This document shows, in pieces, positions 24,662-31,709 of a stretch of DNA of 31,709 nt. The position numbers and the translations under genes were made by a program. The notes beneath the pieces are model-generated. The model was not told the origin of the DNA, made no database searches, and saw only the letters and a list, made by a program, of their open reading frames with translations. The stretch lies in assembly GCA_031289165.1 (NCBI GenBank), contig JAITPZ010000070.1:1-31709 (forward strand), written 5' to 3'. This stretch comes from Synergistaceae bacterium. GTDB taxonomy: Bacteria; Synergistota; Synergistia; Synergistales; Aminobacteriaceae. Positions within the stretch are counted from its first letter, which is position 1. Every line of letters starts with the position of its first letter.

Positions 24662-25768
24662 TTACCGATTCCCTCCCAAATCCCGACACAGGCGCAAAAG
24701 CATTTCGGCCAGTTTAAAAGAGTCGTGACGCACGAGTTTCGAGTCGATCACCTGGATCATGGGAACCTCGAGGATCGTGCAGCCGAGGTTTCTTATTTTC
24801 TCGCGCTGGTGTCGATCCGGATAAAGCGGCTCGGCGCCCTCCTGCCTGTAGCCGGCCGCGAGTTCGTCGGGAATGGGGGCGGCGTTAACGACGATGTACT
24901 CCGGGACGCTCCCCAGCGCGGCGGAAACCCATTCCAGGTGGCTCAGGATGTTCATCCCCTCCGTTTCCTCCGGCTGGGTCATGAGGTTGCAGATGTACAC
25001 CTTGGGCACGGGGGAGTTTCGGAGTTTTTCCGCGAACTCCGGGAGCAGCAGGTTGGGGATGACGCTCGTGAAGAGGCTCCCCGGCCCCAGCACGATGATG
25101 TCGGCCGCGTCGACGGAGCGCAGCACTTCCGCCAGAGGATGCGCGCCCTCCGGCTCCAGCCAGATTTCCTTCAGGCTGTGCCCGTGCTTTGCAATTTCCA
25201 GCTCGCCCCGCACCCTGCTGCCGTCGGTGGTCAGGCCCACGAGCGTTATCGCCTCGGTCGTCACCGGCAGAACCTTGCCCCGAATGGCCAGCAGGTCGTT
25301 CATTTGTTCGACGGCGAGGCGAAAGTCGCCGCACAGCTCCGAGACCGCGAGCAGAAGTAAATTTCCGAGGCTGTGCCCGGCCAGCTCCCCCCTGTCGAAA
25401 CGGAAGTCCAGAACCCGCTTCAGGGCGTTGTCGTTCTCGGCCAGCGCGACCATGCAGTTGCGCACGTCGCCGGGGGGAAGGACGCCCCACTCCATTCTGA
25501 GCCGCCCCGAGCTTCCCCCCTCGTCGGTCACCGCCACGACGGCCGTGATGTTGCGCGTAAAGCCCTTGATCCCCCTCAGCAGAGTGGAAAGCCCCGTTCC
25601 CCCTCCAACCGCCACGATGCAGGGGCCGGTGGCCAGCCGATGGCTGATGGCGCCTCGGAAGGGATCCTCTCTGAGAGGCCGCGGCCTCCGCAGGCCCCGA
25701 ACGTCGAATACGAGGATGATGAAGAACGCCGTAAATATCCCAACGGCAAACCCGGTGGCCCAGTCCAT
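24662..25768 (-). CDS. yvcK: gluconeogenesis factor family protein YvcK (CofD-like)
   Basis: YvcK is a CofD-like protein needed for growth on gluconeogenic carbon and for normal cell-wall morphology in Bacillus; it binds UDP-sugars. The 368-residue protein begins with one membrane segment (FAVGIFTAFFIILVFDV) and then has the diagnostic VAVGGGTGLSTLLRGIK (52-68), TDEGGSSGRLR, LPPGDVRNCMVAL, GHSLGNLLL and VLGPGSLFTSVIPNLLLP. The N-terminal membrane anchor is present in some but not all homologues. Its ATG overlaps the rapZ stop (TAATG), so the two are translationally coupled. The frame is open far upstream through rapZ, but that part is not homologous. Confidence 0.93.
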   Translation of the reverse strand: MDWATGFAVGIFTAFFIILVFDVRGLRRPRPLREDPFRGAISHRLATGPCIVAVGGGTGLSTLLRGIKGFTRNITAVVAVTDEGGSSGRLRMEWGVLPPGDVRNCMVALAENDNALKRVLDFRFDRGELAGHSLGNLLLLAVSELCGDFRLAVEQMNDLLAIRGKVLPVTTEAITLVGLTTDGSRVRGELEIAKHGHSLKEIWLEPEGAHPLAEVLRSVDAADIIVLGPGSLFTSVIPNLLLPEFAEKLRNSPVPKVYICNLMTQPEETEGMNILSHLEWVSAALGSVPEYIVVNAAPIPDELAAGYRQEGAEPLYPDRHQREKIRNLGCTILEVPMIQVIDSKLVRHDSFKLAEMLLRLCRDLGGNR

Positions 25769-26667
25769 TACTGGAGCGCCTGAACCCTGAAAAGGTCTCT
25801 GTGATTCACGCTGATGCCGCCCGGAGTTTCCCTGTAGCGATCGAAAAGCCATTCCACGAAGGCGACGGAGCGGTGTCTTCCGCCGGTGCAGCCGACGGTG
25901 ACGTGCAGCTGGGACTTGCCCGTGTTGAGATAACGGGGAATGACAAAATCGAGGAACCTCACGCAGGAGGCCGAGAATTCCCCGGTTTCCGGAAAGGACC
26001 ACAGATAATTTCTGACGCCCTCGTCCATGCCCGAAAGCGATTTCAGCTCCGCGACGTAAAAGGGATTGGGGAGAAACCGAACGTCGAACACGTAGTTGCT
26101 GTCCTGCGGAACTCCGTATTTGAACCCGAAGGAAGTGAAGATCAGCGACACGCCGCCCGACTCGCGGCAGAACTCGTCGACCAGACGCTCGCGGAACTGC
26201 CGGGAGTCCATCAGCGAGGTGTCGATCACCACATCCGCATTTTCCAGAACCGGCGTCAGAAGAATACGCTCCCTGCGAATCCCCTCCTGCACCGACTGAT
26301 TTTCTCCCAGGGGATGACGCCGCCGCGTCTGCTCGAAGCGACTGAGCAGTGCCTCGTCGGACGCGTTCAGAAAAAGGACCTTCACGGCGGGAGCCAGTTC
26401 CCTCAACATGGAGATCACCTTCGCAAAATCGTCCGGCAGACGTTCGCTTCGAATATCGATCGTCGCGGCCAGCCCCGCGTACGCGGTCGCCCTGTTTCCC
26501 GACAAAAGCTGAAAGAGCTGCGGCAGAAGCATGGGGGGAATGTTGTCTATGGCAAAAAACCCCTGATCCTCCAACACCTTGAGCGTCGTCGTCTTTCCGG
26601 CCCCGGACATCCCCGTAACGATAATGCACTGCCGGATGCCCTCCGTATTTTCCATATAATTTTCCAT
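25768..26667 (-). CDS. rapZ: RapZ/YvcJ-family nucleotide-binding protein
   Basis: This family of P-loop NTPases includes E. coli RapZ, the RNA-binding adaptor controlling GlmZ and cell-envelope amino-sugar synthesis, and Bacillus YvcJ. The 299-residue protein has Walker A GMSGAGKTTTL (19-29), a region SFGFKYGVPQDSNYVFDVRF typical of the family, and the C-terminal CTGGRHRSVAF. The ATG at 26667 (MENYMEN) is chosen because similarity starts just after it; the frame extends upstream through non-coding sequence. An ATG at 26655 is possible. It is first of the rapZ-yvcK-whiA-pgk-tpiA series and divergent from rpsO. Confidence 0.94.
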   Translation of the reverse strand: MENYMENTEGIRQCIIVTGMSGAGKTTTLKVLEDQGFFAIDNIPPMLLPQLFQLLSGNRATAYAGLAATIDIRSERLPDDFAKVISMLRELAPAVKVLFLNASDEALLSRFEQTRRRHPLGENQSVQEGIRRERILLTPVLENADVVIDTSLMDSRQFRERLVDEFCRESGGVSLIFTSFGFKYGVPQDSNYVFDVRFLPNPFYVAELKSLSGMDEGVRNYLWSFPETGEFSASCVRFLDFVIPRYLNTGKSQLHVTVGCTGGRHRSVAFVEWLFDRYRETPGGISVNHRDLFRVQALQ

Positions 26668-26946
26668 CGCTTCACCGCCCGGACGTTTCAATAAGTTTTT
26701 CCTGAGTATATTATGTACCGCCCCGCACCAAAAACCCTGGGTACCATTACCCAATACTGATTGAATTGAACGCAACCTGGTATAAAACTTCGACGCGAGA
26801 AGGCGGCGCTGCTGGGGCTGGCGACAGACGACGAACGCCGCAGCATAACGGAGTATCGGGCAGAGACGAAGTCGAGTGCGGGATAATTTTAACCTCCAGA
26901 CCTTTCTTCGCATCGCGCGATGTGCGCGTTTCGGATTTTCCGTCGC
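26668..26946. other. intergenic region between rapZ and the rpsO promoter
   Basis: This stretch separates divergent genes. On the minus strand an AT-rich ATAATATACT (about 26716-26707) might be the rapZ -10 region, without a good -35. A 12-base palindrome CATCGCGCGATG lies near 26912. I see no convincing small gene or tRNA. Confidence 0.5.
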
Positions 26947-26975
26947 TTGCGCGGAGCTGTCGGCGGTGATAATAT
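26947..26975 (+). promoter_or_regulatory. promoter of rpsO
   Basis: TTGCGC (26947-26952) and TAATAT (26970-26975) are exactly 17 bases apart. Transcription would start near 26982 and give a leader of about 78 bases before rpsO. Confidence 0.65.
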
Positions 26976-26998
26976 ACCCTTTGGCCCGATACCGGGAT

Positions 26999-27021
26999 GC
27001 GCGTCTCCAGGATCGACGCGC
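26999..27021 (+). promoter_or_regulatory. rpsO leader hairpin, possible S15 autoregulatory site
   Basis: GCGCGTC-9 nt-GACGCGC forms a perfect 7-bp stem in the rpsO leader, about 39 bases before the start codon. S15 represses its own mRNA through leader structures in several bacterial lineages, with different folds in each. Function here is inferred. Confidence 0.4.
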
Positions 27022-27059
27022 GTCGCAGTTCGCGGCAATTCATTGGAGAGGTGATACTC

Positions 27060-27326
27060 GTGATCCGGAAGGAAAAGAAACAGGAAATCATAGGGGCTTA
27101 CAAGACGCATGAGTCCGACACCGGTTCCCCCGAAGTTCAGGTCGCGGTGCTGACCGAAAGGGTTAGGGAATTGACGGAGCATCTGAAGATCCACACGAAG
27201 GATTTTCACTCCCGCCGGGGGCTTCTGAAGATGGTTGGCCAGCGAAGAAAGCTTCTGCGCTACCTCAGGGATAAGGATTTCAATCGCTATCGCGGACTGA
27301 TCGAGCGTCTGGGCCTGAGACATTAA
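27060..27326 (+). CDS. rpsO: 30S ribosomal protein S15
   Basis: S15 is a primary binder of 16S rRNA in the small subunit and contributes to an intersubunit bridge. The 88-residue product has the normal length and the conserved features: THESDTGSPEVQVAVLTERV, LTEHLKIHTKDFHSRRGLL and RRKLLRYLRDKD, ending RYRGLIERLGLRH. The GTG at 27060 is preceded by TTGGAGAGG 8 bases upstream and gives the standard N-terminus (M-I-R-K-E-K-K); the longer upstream frame is not conserved. It is followed by a terminator-like hairpin and rpmE. Confidence 0.97.
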   Translation: MIRKEKKQEIIGAYKTHESDTGSPEVQVAVLTERVRELTEHLKIHTKDFHSRRGLLKMVGQRRKLLRYLRDKDFNRYRGLIERLGLRH

Positions 27327-27366
27327 ATCAGGCGAATTCAAGCGAATCTGAAACGTCCAGGGGATT

Positions 27367-27403
27367 TCAGGGAGGGCGAAAGTTCTGCCTCCCTGAGTTT
27401 TAA
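27367..27403 (+). terminator. terminator after rpsO
   Basis: TCAGGGAGG and CCTCCCTGA form a perfect 9-bp stem with a 12-base loop, followed by GTTTTAAT. It sits 40 bases after the rpsO stop and just before the rpmE ribosome binding site, so it may be a partial terminator. Confidence 0.65.
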
Positions 27404-27421
27404 TATTCGGAGGTGTTTGTC

Positions 27422-27661
27422 GTGAAAAAGGAAATTCATCCCGGCTATCAGGAGTGCAAGGTGAACTGCGCCTGCGGGAATAGTTTTACAACGCAGTCCA
27501 CGCAGAAGGAAATCCGCGTGGGCGTGTGTTCTCAGTGTCATCCCTTCTACTCCGGGAAGCGGGGGAGCAGGGTGATGACGGATGGCCGTCTCGAAAAATT
27601 TCAGAAGAAGTACGCCGGAATTAACTACGGCCAAAAAGAAACAACCGAAAAGCAGGACTGA
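27422..27661 (+). CDS. rpmE: 50S ribosomal protein L31, zinc-binding type
   Basis: L31 sits at the subunit interface of the large ribosomal subunit. The 79-residue protein carries the four zinc ligands of the C+ type (CACGNSF and CSQCHPF, plus the upstream Cys), HPFYSGKRG and RLEKFQKKY. The GTG at 27422 has GGAGGTG about 7 bases upstream; the protein then starts MKKEIHPGYQ as usual. The C-terminal tail is slightly extended and polar. Confidence 0.96.
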   Translation: MKKEIHPGYQECKVNCACGNSFTTQSTQKEIRVGVCSQCHPFYSGKRGSRVMTDGRLEKFQKKYAGINYGQKETTEKQD

Positions 27662-27662
27662 G

Positions 27663-27684
27663 AGGGGCTGTAAGGCCCCTTTTT
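27663..27684 (+). terminator. terminator after rpmE
   Basis: AGGGGC-TGTAAG-GCCCCT followed by TTTT is a classical intrinsic terminator directly after the rpmE stop. It lies only 23 bases before the thyX start, so thyX must rely on read-through or a promoter I cannot see. Confidence 0.8.
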
Positions 27685-27706
27685 GATTTCGGCCCATACC
27701 TTCGTC

Positions 27707-28414
27707 ATGACCGTTTACCTTCTCTCCCATACGCCCGAACCCGATGAACTCGTCGCGGCGGCGGCGCGCCTGTGTTACAGCGACGTCACCGTGTCCAGTC
27801 TGCTGGAGCGCGAAGCGGCAAAACTTTCTGAGGGGCTGCTGGCGGAACTCTGGCGCAGCGGGCATCATTCTCCCTTCGAGCACGCCTCCTTTACCTTCGG
27901 GGTGGACGGGCTCAGTCGGGTGGCCTCGCACCAGCTGGTGCGTCATCGTCTGGCCAGTTACAGCCAGCAGAGCCAGCGTTACGTCAAAATGGACGGCGGC
28001 GGGGTCGTTCTGCCCCCGACCATCGCGGACAACCCGGAGGCGAGGACGCTCTTCGAACGGCAGGCGGAGGCGGCCCGCGAAACCTATGGGGCTCTCGTGG
28101 GAATGGGCGTTCCGGCGGAGGACGCGCGCTTCATCCTTCCCCACGGATGGGAAACCCGTCTCGTCCTCACGATGAACGCCCGCGTGCTTCATCATTTTTT
28201 CGTCCTGAGGCTGTGCCGCAGGGCTCAGTGGGAAATACGCGAGCTCGCCCGCCTGATGCTCGTCGAGTGCCGAAAAGCGGCGCCCGTCATCTTTAGAATG
28301 GCCGGCCCCTCCTGCGTTCGAGAGGGAGAATGCCGGGAGGCCCGGTCCTGCGGCAGACCGTATAAAAGTATGGAGGATCTCATTGAATCAGATAAAAATA
28401 AAAACATGGATTAA
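27707..28414 (+). CDS. thyX: flavin-dependent thymidylate synthase ThyX
   Basis: ThyX makes dTMP from dUMP using methylenetetrahydrofolate and FAD/NADPH, replacing ThyA. The 235-residue protein has the ThyX signature RHR-x7-S-x-R as RHRLASYSQQSQRY (79-92), an N-terminal LLSHTPEPDELVAAAARLCY and SPFEHASFTF, and C-terminal LRLCRRAQWEIRELA with MLVECRKAAPVIF. The ATG at 27707 gives the standard start (MTVYLLSHTP) but has no visible ribosome binding site and stands just after the rpmE terminator. Its end overlaps the next gene by 32 bases. Together with nrdJ it gives a cofactor-based route to DNA precursors. Confidence 0.96.
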   Translation: MTVYLLSHTPEPDELVAAAARLCYSDVTVSSLLEREAAKLSEGLLAELWRSGHHSPFEHASFTFGVDGLSRVASHQLVRHRLASYSQQSQRYVKMDGGGVVLPPTIADNPEARTLFERQAEAARETYGALVGMGVPAEDARFILPHGWETRLVLTMNARVLHHFFVLRLCRRAQWEIRELARLMLVECRKAAPVIFRMAGPSCVREGECREARSCGRPYKSMEDLIESDKNKNMD

Positions 28415-29366
28415 GAGCTTTCAATTCTTTTTGCCCCTGGGCCCGGGGTGGGGTTTTTGGGTCGAGGAGGCGCGCAGGATCCCCGTCGGCGGTCAGGCCG
28501 TGATCGAGGGGGTCCTGATGAAGGGCGCGGACCTGTGGGGTCTGGCCATTCGGCAGACGGACGGGAAAATTTTTCGGGAAAACTGGAAAAACTCCTCCCG
28601 CACGAAGCGCTACCCCTGGAAATTGCCGCTGATTCGGGGGTTTATTACAATGATCGAGATGATGGGCACGGGGTTTCGGGCCCTCAACCGCTCGGCGGAA
28701 ATCGCCCTCAGTGAAAGCGAGGAAAAGCTGACGACCCGCGACATCGCCATTGCCATTGCCGTCGGGCTCTTCGCCGTCGTGGGCCTCTTCATCGCCCTGC
28801 CTCTGTGGCTCTCGGAAAAGTCGGGCGAATTTCTCACGCTTTCCCCGACCGCGCGCAACCTGCTGGAGGGGATACTCCGGGGGCTGATCTTCGTCGCCTA
28901 CGTCGCGGCGATCGGCCTGATGAAGGACATTCGGGAGGTTTTTCGCTACCACGGAGCGGAGCACAAGACAATCAACGCCTTCGAAAACGAGCTGGAGATG
29001 ACGCCGCAGTCGGTGGCCTCCCAGTCCCGGATTCATCCGCGGTGCGGGACGTCGTTTCTGCTGATCGCGATTCTCATCAGCGTCGCGGTCTTTTCCGCCG
29101 TGGGGAAGGGCGGCCTGCTGTGGCGCATCGGGTCTCGCGTCGTTCTGTTGCCGCTGGTGATCGGGATCTCCTACGAGATCATACGCCTTACCGCGAAATC
29201 GGGGCCGATCGGGAAACTTCTGATGTATCCCGTTCTTTCCCTCCAGTACCTGACGACCCGCGAGCCCAACCTCGATCAGATCGAGGTGGCGCTGACGTCT
29301 CTCGACGAGGCTCTGAATTTTAAAATTCTAAACCCCCTTCCGAAAGAGGATGGGGTTGTGGAGTGA
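28383..29366 (+). CDS. DUF1385 (YqhQ-like) integral membrane protein
   Basis: This is a conserved membrane protein of unknown biochemical role, found near prfA/prmC in many bacteria. The 327-residue protein has the family's N-terminal PVGGQAVIEGVLMKG, the central YHGAEHKTINAFEN, and HPRCGTSFLL, with about four membrane segments (IAIAVGLFAVVGLFIALPLWL, shown here as AIAVGLFAVVGLFIALPLWL; GLIFVAYVAAIGLM; LLIAILISVAVFSAV; VVLLPLVIGISYEII). The TTG at 28383 is chosen because GGAGG stands 7 bases upstream, even though it lies within the end of thyX. This leaves about 33 residues before the conserved GGQAVIEG. The overlap implies coupling with thyX. Confidence 0.9.
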   Translation: MNQIKIKTWIKSFQFFLPLGPGWGFWVEEARRIPVGGQAVIEGVLMKGADLWGLAIRQTDGKIFRENWKNSSRTKRYPWKLPLIRGFITMIEMMGTGFRALNRSAEIALSESEEKLTTRDIAIAIAVGLFAVVGLFIALPLWLSEKSGEFLTLSPTARNLLEGILRGLIFVAYVAAIGLMKDIREVFRYHGAEHKTINAFENELEMTPQSVASQSRIHPRCGTSFLLIAILISVAVFSAVGKGGLLWRIGSRVVLLPLVIGISYEIIRLTAKSGPIGKLLMYPVLSLQYLTTREPNLDQIEVALTSLDEALNFKILNPLPKEDGVVE

Positions 29367-29370
29367 CGAC

Positions 29371-30444
29371 ATGGACCTGGAAGGCAAACTGAAAGCACTG
29401 GAGCAGGACTACCTCGATATCGAAAAGAGGATGGCCGATCCCGACGTGACCTCGAACCTCAAAGAACTCCAGTCCCTGGGGAAAAAACACGCCCAGTTGG
29501 AGCCCGTGGTCGAGAAATTTCGGACGTACCGCTCGGTGCAACAGAGCATCGCCGAGGCCCGGGAGCTTCTCAAAAGCGGAGACCCCGAAATGGAGACCCT
29601 GGCCGCCGAGGAGCTGGAGCGCCTGGAGCCGCAGGTCGACAGCTTCGAGGACGATCTGAAGCTGTTGCTTCTGCCGAAGGATCCCAACGACGAAAAGCGG
29701 GTCATCGTGGAAATTCGAGCCGGAACCGGAGGAGAGGAGGCGGCGCTTTTCGCGTCCGATCTCTATCGCATGTACAACCGTTTCTGCGAGCGCCAGCGGT
29801 GGCGCCTCGAGGTTCTGGACTCCAACGAGACGGGAATCGGCGGCTATAAGGAAATCATCTTCCGCGTCGACAGCGAGGGGGCTTACAGCAGCCTCAAATT
29901 CGAAAGCGGCGTTCACCGTGTGCAGCGCGTTCCCGCCACGGAGGCGTCCGGGCGCATCCACACGTCGGCGGCGACGGTTGCCGTGCTGCCGGAGGTCGAG
30001 GACGTCGAGGTGGACATTCGCACGGAGGACCTGAAGATCGACACCTACCGGTCGAGCGGGGCCGGGGGACAGCACGTCAACATGACGGACTCCGCGGTGC
30101 GCATCACCCACCTGCCCACGGGCATCGTCGTCACCTGTCAGGACGAGCGCTCGCAGATCAAAAACCGCGCCCGGGCCATGACCTATCTTAAAACGAAGCT
30201 CTACGACATGGAGCTCCAGAAGCAGGCGTCGGAGCTGGCCTCCGAGCGGCGCGGGCAAATCGGCTCAGGCGACAGGTCGGAGCGCGTTCGCACCTACAAC
30301 TACCCGCAGAACCGCATCACGGATCACCGCATCAACCTCACGCTCTACAAGTTGGACATTTACCTGGACGGCGACTTGTACGGGATGATCGACGCGATGA
30401 CACTGGCGGAGCAGACGGAGCGACTGCATCATCTGGAAATATGA
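29371..30444 (+). CDS. prfA: peptide chain release factor 1
   Basis: RF1 recognises UAA and UAG and triggers peptide release at the ribosome. The 357-residue protein has the RF1 tripeptide PAT (188-190, in VPATEASGRIHTS), the catalytic GGQ (232-234, in SSGAGGQHVNMTDSAVR) whose Gln is methylated by PrmC, and the coiled-coil N-terminal domain. I choose the ATG at 29371, seven bases after GTGGAG; an ATG at 29350 has no usable spacing. It begins 4 bases after the DUF1385 gene and is followed, after a repeat, by prmC. Confidence 0.97.
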   Translation: MDLEGKLKALEQDYLDIEKRMADPDVTSNLKELQSLGKKHAQLEPVVEKFRTYRSVQQSIAEARELLKSGDPEMETLAAEELERLEPQVDSFEDDLKLLLLPKDPNDEKRVIVEIRAGTGGEEAALFASDLYRMYNRFCERQRWRLEVLDSNETGIGGYKEIIFRVDSEGAYSSLKFESGVHRVQRVPATEASGRIHTSAATVAVLPEVEDVEVDIRTEDLKIDTYRSSGAGGQHVNMTDSAVRITHLPTGIVVTCQDERSQIKNRARAMTYLKTKLYDMELQKQASELASERRGQIGSGDRSERVRTYNYPQNRITDHRINLTLYKLDIYLDGDLYGMIDAMTLAEQTERLHHLEI

Positions 30445-30463
30445 CAGTATAACAAAATAAAAT

Positions 30464-30505
30464 CAAGGGGTCGTAGACCCCTTGACCCCTTCAGGGTGTT
30501 GACAT
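30464..30505. repeat. partial copy of the dispersed intergenic repeat between prfA and prmC
   Basis: It has a perfect hairpin CAAGGGGTC-GTA-GACCCCTTG (30464-30484) followed by ACCCCTTCAGGGTGTTGACATTG. The last part matches the right end of the element at 8948-9051 (GACCCTCAGGTTGTTGACATTG). The left terminal repeat is missing. The prmC start codon lies inside it. Confidence 0.7.
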
Positions 30506-31383
30506 TGAAGACAAAATCCCGTTTTATCGATGTTCGATTATCGGCGGCGCGCAGGGCTCTGATCGAGACGCTGAGGGCCGCGGGAATGGAGAACGGCGCT
30601 CAGGAGGCGGACGCCATACTGGTCCGCCTCCTAAGCTGTACCCGCGCGACGATTTTGGCCCATCCCGAGAAAATCCTGACGGACTCCCAAATTGCGTCCA
30701 TCGCGGAGGCGGGCCGTCGACGGGCGGACGGAGAGCCCCTTCAGTACGTTCTCGGCGAGACGCATTTTTACGGCAGGCCGTTCGGGACGTCTTCGGGCGT
30801 GCTGATTCCCCGTCCGGAGACGGAGCTTCTGGCGGAGCTGGCCCTCGAATTTCTGCCCTCCCCCACTCCCAAAACCTTTCTCGACTGGGGAACGGGCAGC
30901 GGCTGCATCGCGATCACGCTGCTTCTGGAGCGCCCCCTGACCCGGGCCGTCATGGCCGAAAAAAATCCCGCGTCCCTGGCGCAGGCGTGGGAAAACGCGG
31001 CGCGTTATGGCCTGCTCGGGCGAGGTTTTCCGTGGCACTCGCGGACGCCTGAGGACATCCCCGTCGCGGCCGGGACGCTGGATCTGGTCGTGAGCAATCC
31101 CCCTTACATCCCGACGAGGGAAATTCCAAACCTGATGCGCGAGGTCCGAGACCACGAACCCCGCCTGGCCCTCGACGGCGGAGAGGACGGAATGGACTTT
31201 TATCGCCTTCTCTTCCGTTACGCTCCCCTGTGGCTGAGACCGGGGGGAGCGCTGCTGTTCGAAATCGGCGACGCGGCGCAGGCGAAAAAATTGCGGGAAA
31301 CGACGCCTCCATGCCTGAAGCTCACGAGAGAACTGAAGGATTACGCCGACCTCCCCCGCTGCATGGCCTGGAAGAGGGCGTAA
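30496..31383 (+). CDS. prmC: release factor glutamine methyltransferase
   Basis: PrmC methylates the GGQ glutamine of release factors 1 and 2 with S-adenosylmethionine. The roughly 295-residue protein has the N-terminal helical domain, PLQYVLGETHFYG (81-93), IPRPETE (104-110), the SAM-binding LDWGTGSGCIAI (129-140) and the substrate-binding NPPY (201-204). The acidic residue after the SAM loop is in AEKNPASLA rather than the common DxSxxAL. The start is uncertain: GTG at 30496 or TTG at 30499/30505, all inside a repeat with no strong ribosome binding site. It is the expected partner of prfA just upstream. Confidence 0.94.
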   Translation: MLTLKTKSRFIDVRLSAARRALIETLRAAGMENGAQEADAILVRLLSCTRATILAHPEKILTDSQIASIAEAGRRRADGEPLQYVLGETHFYGRPFGTSSGVLIPRPETELLAELALEFLPSPTPKTFLDWGTGSGCIAITLLLERPLTRAVMAEKNPASLAQAWENAARYGLLGRGFPWHSRTPEDIPVAAGTLDLVVSNPPYIPTREIPNLMREVRDHEPRLALDGGEDGMDFYRLLFRYAPLWLRPGGALLFEIGDAAQAKKLRETTPPCLKLTRELKDYADLPRCMAWKRA

Positions 31384-31402
31384 CCGCATGAATTCAGGGT
31401 TC

Positions 31403-31457
31403 ACAGCAGACCGCAAGCGGGTCGCGATTGATGCGAAAGATGGGTATTGAGGCCATA
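31403..31457 (+). pseudogene. scrap of an IS3-family transposase (orfB) with a frameshift
   Basis: Two neighbouring frames encode DRKRVA (31409-31426) and LMRKMGIEAI (31428-31457). Joined, they match the IS3-type orfB motif NRKRVARLMRKMGIEAI, with about two bases lost at the junction. The frame stops soon afterwards and the DDE catalytic core is absent. Confidence 0.55.
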
Positions 31458-31709
31458 GTTTGGCGAAAACAGGCCGCCTCAAAAAGCTCTTGATCTGCTA
31501 TTATTCATCAAGCATGGATATTGCGATGAAGCCGCGAGTAAAAAATGATTCCTGGTGCTATGCCGCATCCACACGACCAGCTCGCGAAAAGGTGCGACCC
31601 TGACCAACAAAAGGCATCGCCGGGAAGAGGGAAAGATCATCAGGAGGAAGGCGGCAAGCCTCCCTTATCAATATCAGGGCTTCAGCGCAATATCGGCGAC
31701 ATCATGGAT
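31458..31709. other. window end, no recognised gene
   Basis: Apart from the IS3 scrap to the left, I recognise nothing here. A plus-strand frame opens at ATG 31545 and runs to the window edge (55 codons). It has no ribosome binding site and no similarity I can name. The sequence is probably degraded mobile-element DNA. Confidence 0.4.

Noticed and set aside
25769..26629. A 655-residue N-terminally extended YvcK
   Set aside because: The extension is an out-of-frame reading of rapZ. The yvcK ATG overlaps the rapZ stop and gives a normal family member.
26876..27112. Small plus-strand frame upstream of and overlapping rpsO
   Set aside because: It has no ribosome binding site, covers the rpsO promoter and leader, and shows no recognisable protein sequence.
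31545..31709. Open frame running to the right edge
   Set aside because: It has only 55 codons and no ribosome binding site, with no family resemblance; it lies in degraded mobile-element sequence.

Overview
The window is GC-rich, densely coded bacterial chromosome. Several genes appear to start with GTG or TTG placed a good distance from a strong GGAGG-type ribosome binding site. The content suggests an anaerobe that lives on peptides and amino acids: a Dpp/Opp-type peptide importer, a selenocysteine machinery (selA, selB, yedF), a B12-dependent class II ribonucleotide reductase and flavin-dependent ThyX. The block rapZ-yvcK-whiA-pgk-tpiA is arranged as in Gram-positives and their relatives. 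Taken together I favour a member of Synergistota. A GC-rich anaerobic Firmicute is the alternative, and no 16S rRNA or other decisive marker is present.

Left part (1-8870, all minus strand). This looks like one long operon read right to left: an RpiR-type regulator, a polytopic IT-superfamily transporter, a class A beta-lactamase-like serine hydrolase without a signal peptide, a family-5 peptide-binding protein, DppB, DppC, DppD, DppF, and the first 10 codons of a further gene cut by the window edge. A two-hairpin repeat separates the binding protein from the permeases. A strong terminator-like hairpin (8904-8943) and a 104-bp element bounded by inverted repeats (8948-9051) separate this block from the next.

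Selenium block (9087-14048). selA-selB-nudC run on the minus strand with overlapping ends. yedF, then uvrB, run on the plus strand from the shared AT-rich intergenic region. No tRNA-Sec gene or selD is visible. Between uvrB and a small cupin gene lies a decayed IS1595-type transposase N-terminus. A good promoter at its left end now points into the cupin gene.

Central metabolism and envelope block (16995-26667, minus strand). The order of transcription is rapZ, yvcK, whiA, pgk, tpiA, a large unrecognised exported protein, then nrdJ. The genes from rapZ to the exported protein are tightly packed or overlapping. A hairpin with a T-run precedes nrdJ.

Right part (26947-31383, plus strand). A clear promoter drives rpsO. 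It is followed by rpmE, thyX, a DUF1385 (YqhQ-like) membrane protein, prfA and prmC, i.e. ribosomal proteins, thymidylate synthesis, release factor 1 and its methyltransferase. A copy of the dispersed repeat sits between prfA and prmC and contains the prmC start codon. The last 326 bases hold a broken IS3-type transposase scrap and nothing else I can identify.

I see no CRISPR array, prophage, toxin-antitoxin pair or recognised defence system. The points most worth follow-up are the RpiR/serine hydrolase/peptide importer operon, the small inverted-repeat element family, the IS-derived cupin promoter and the exported orphan protein.
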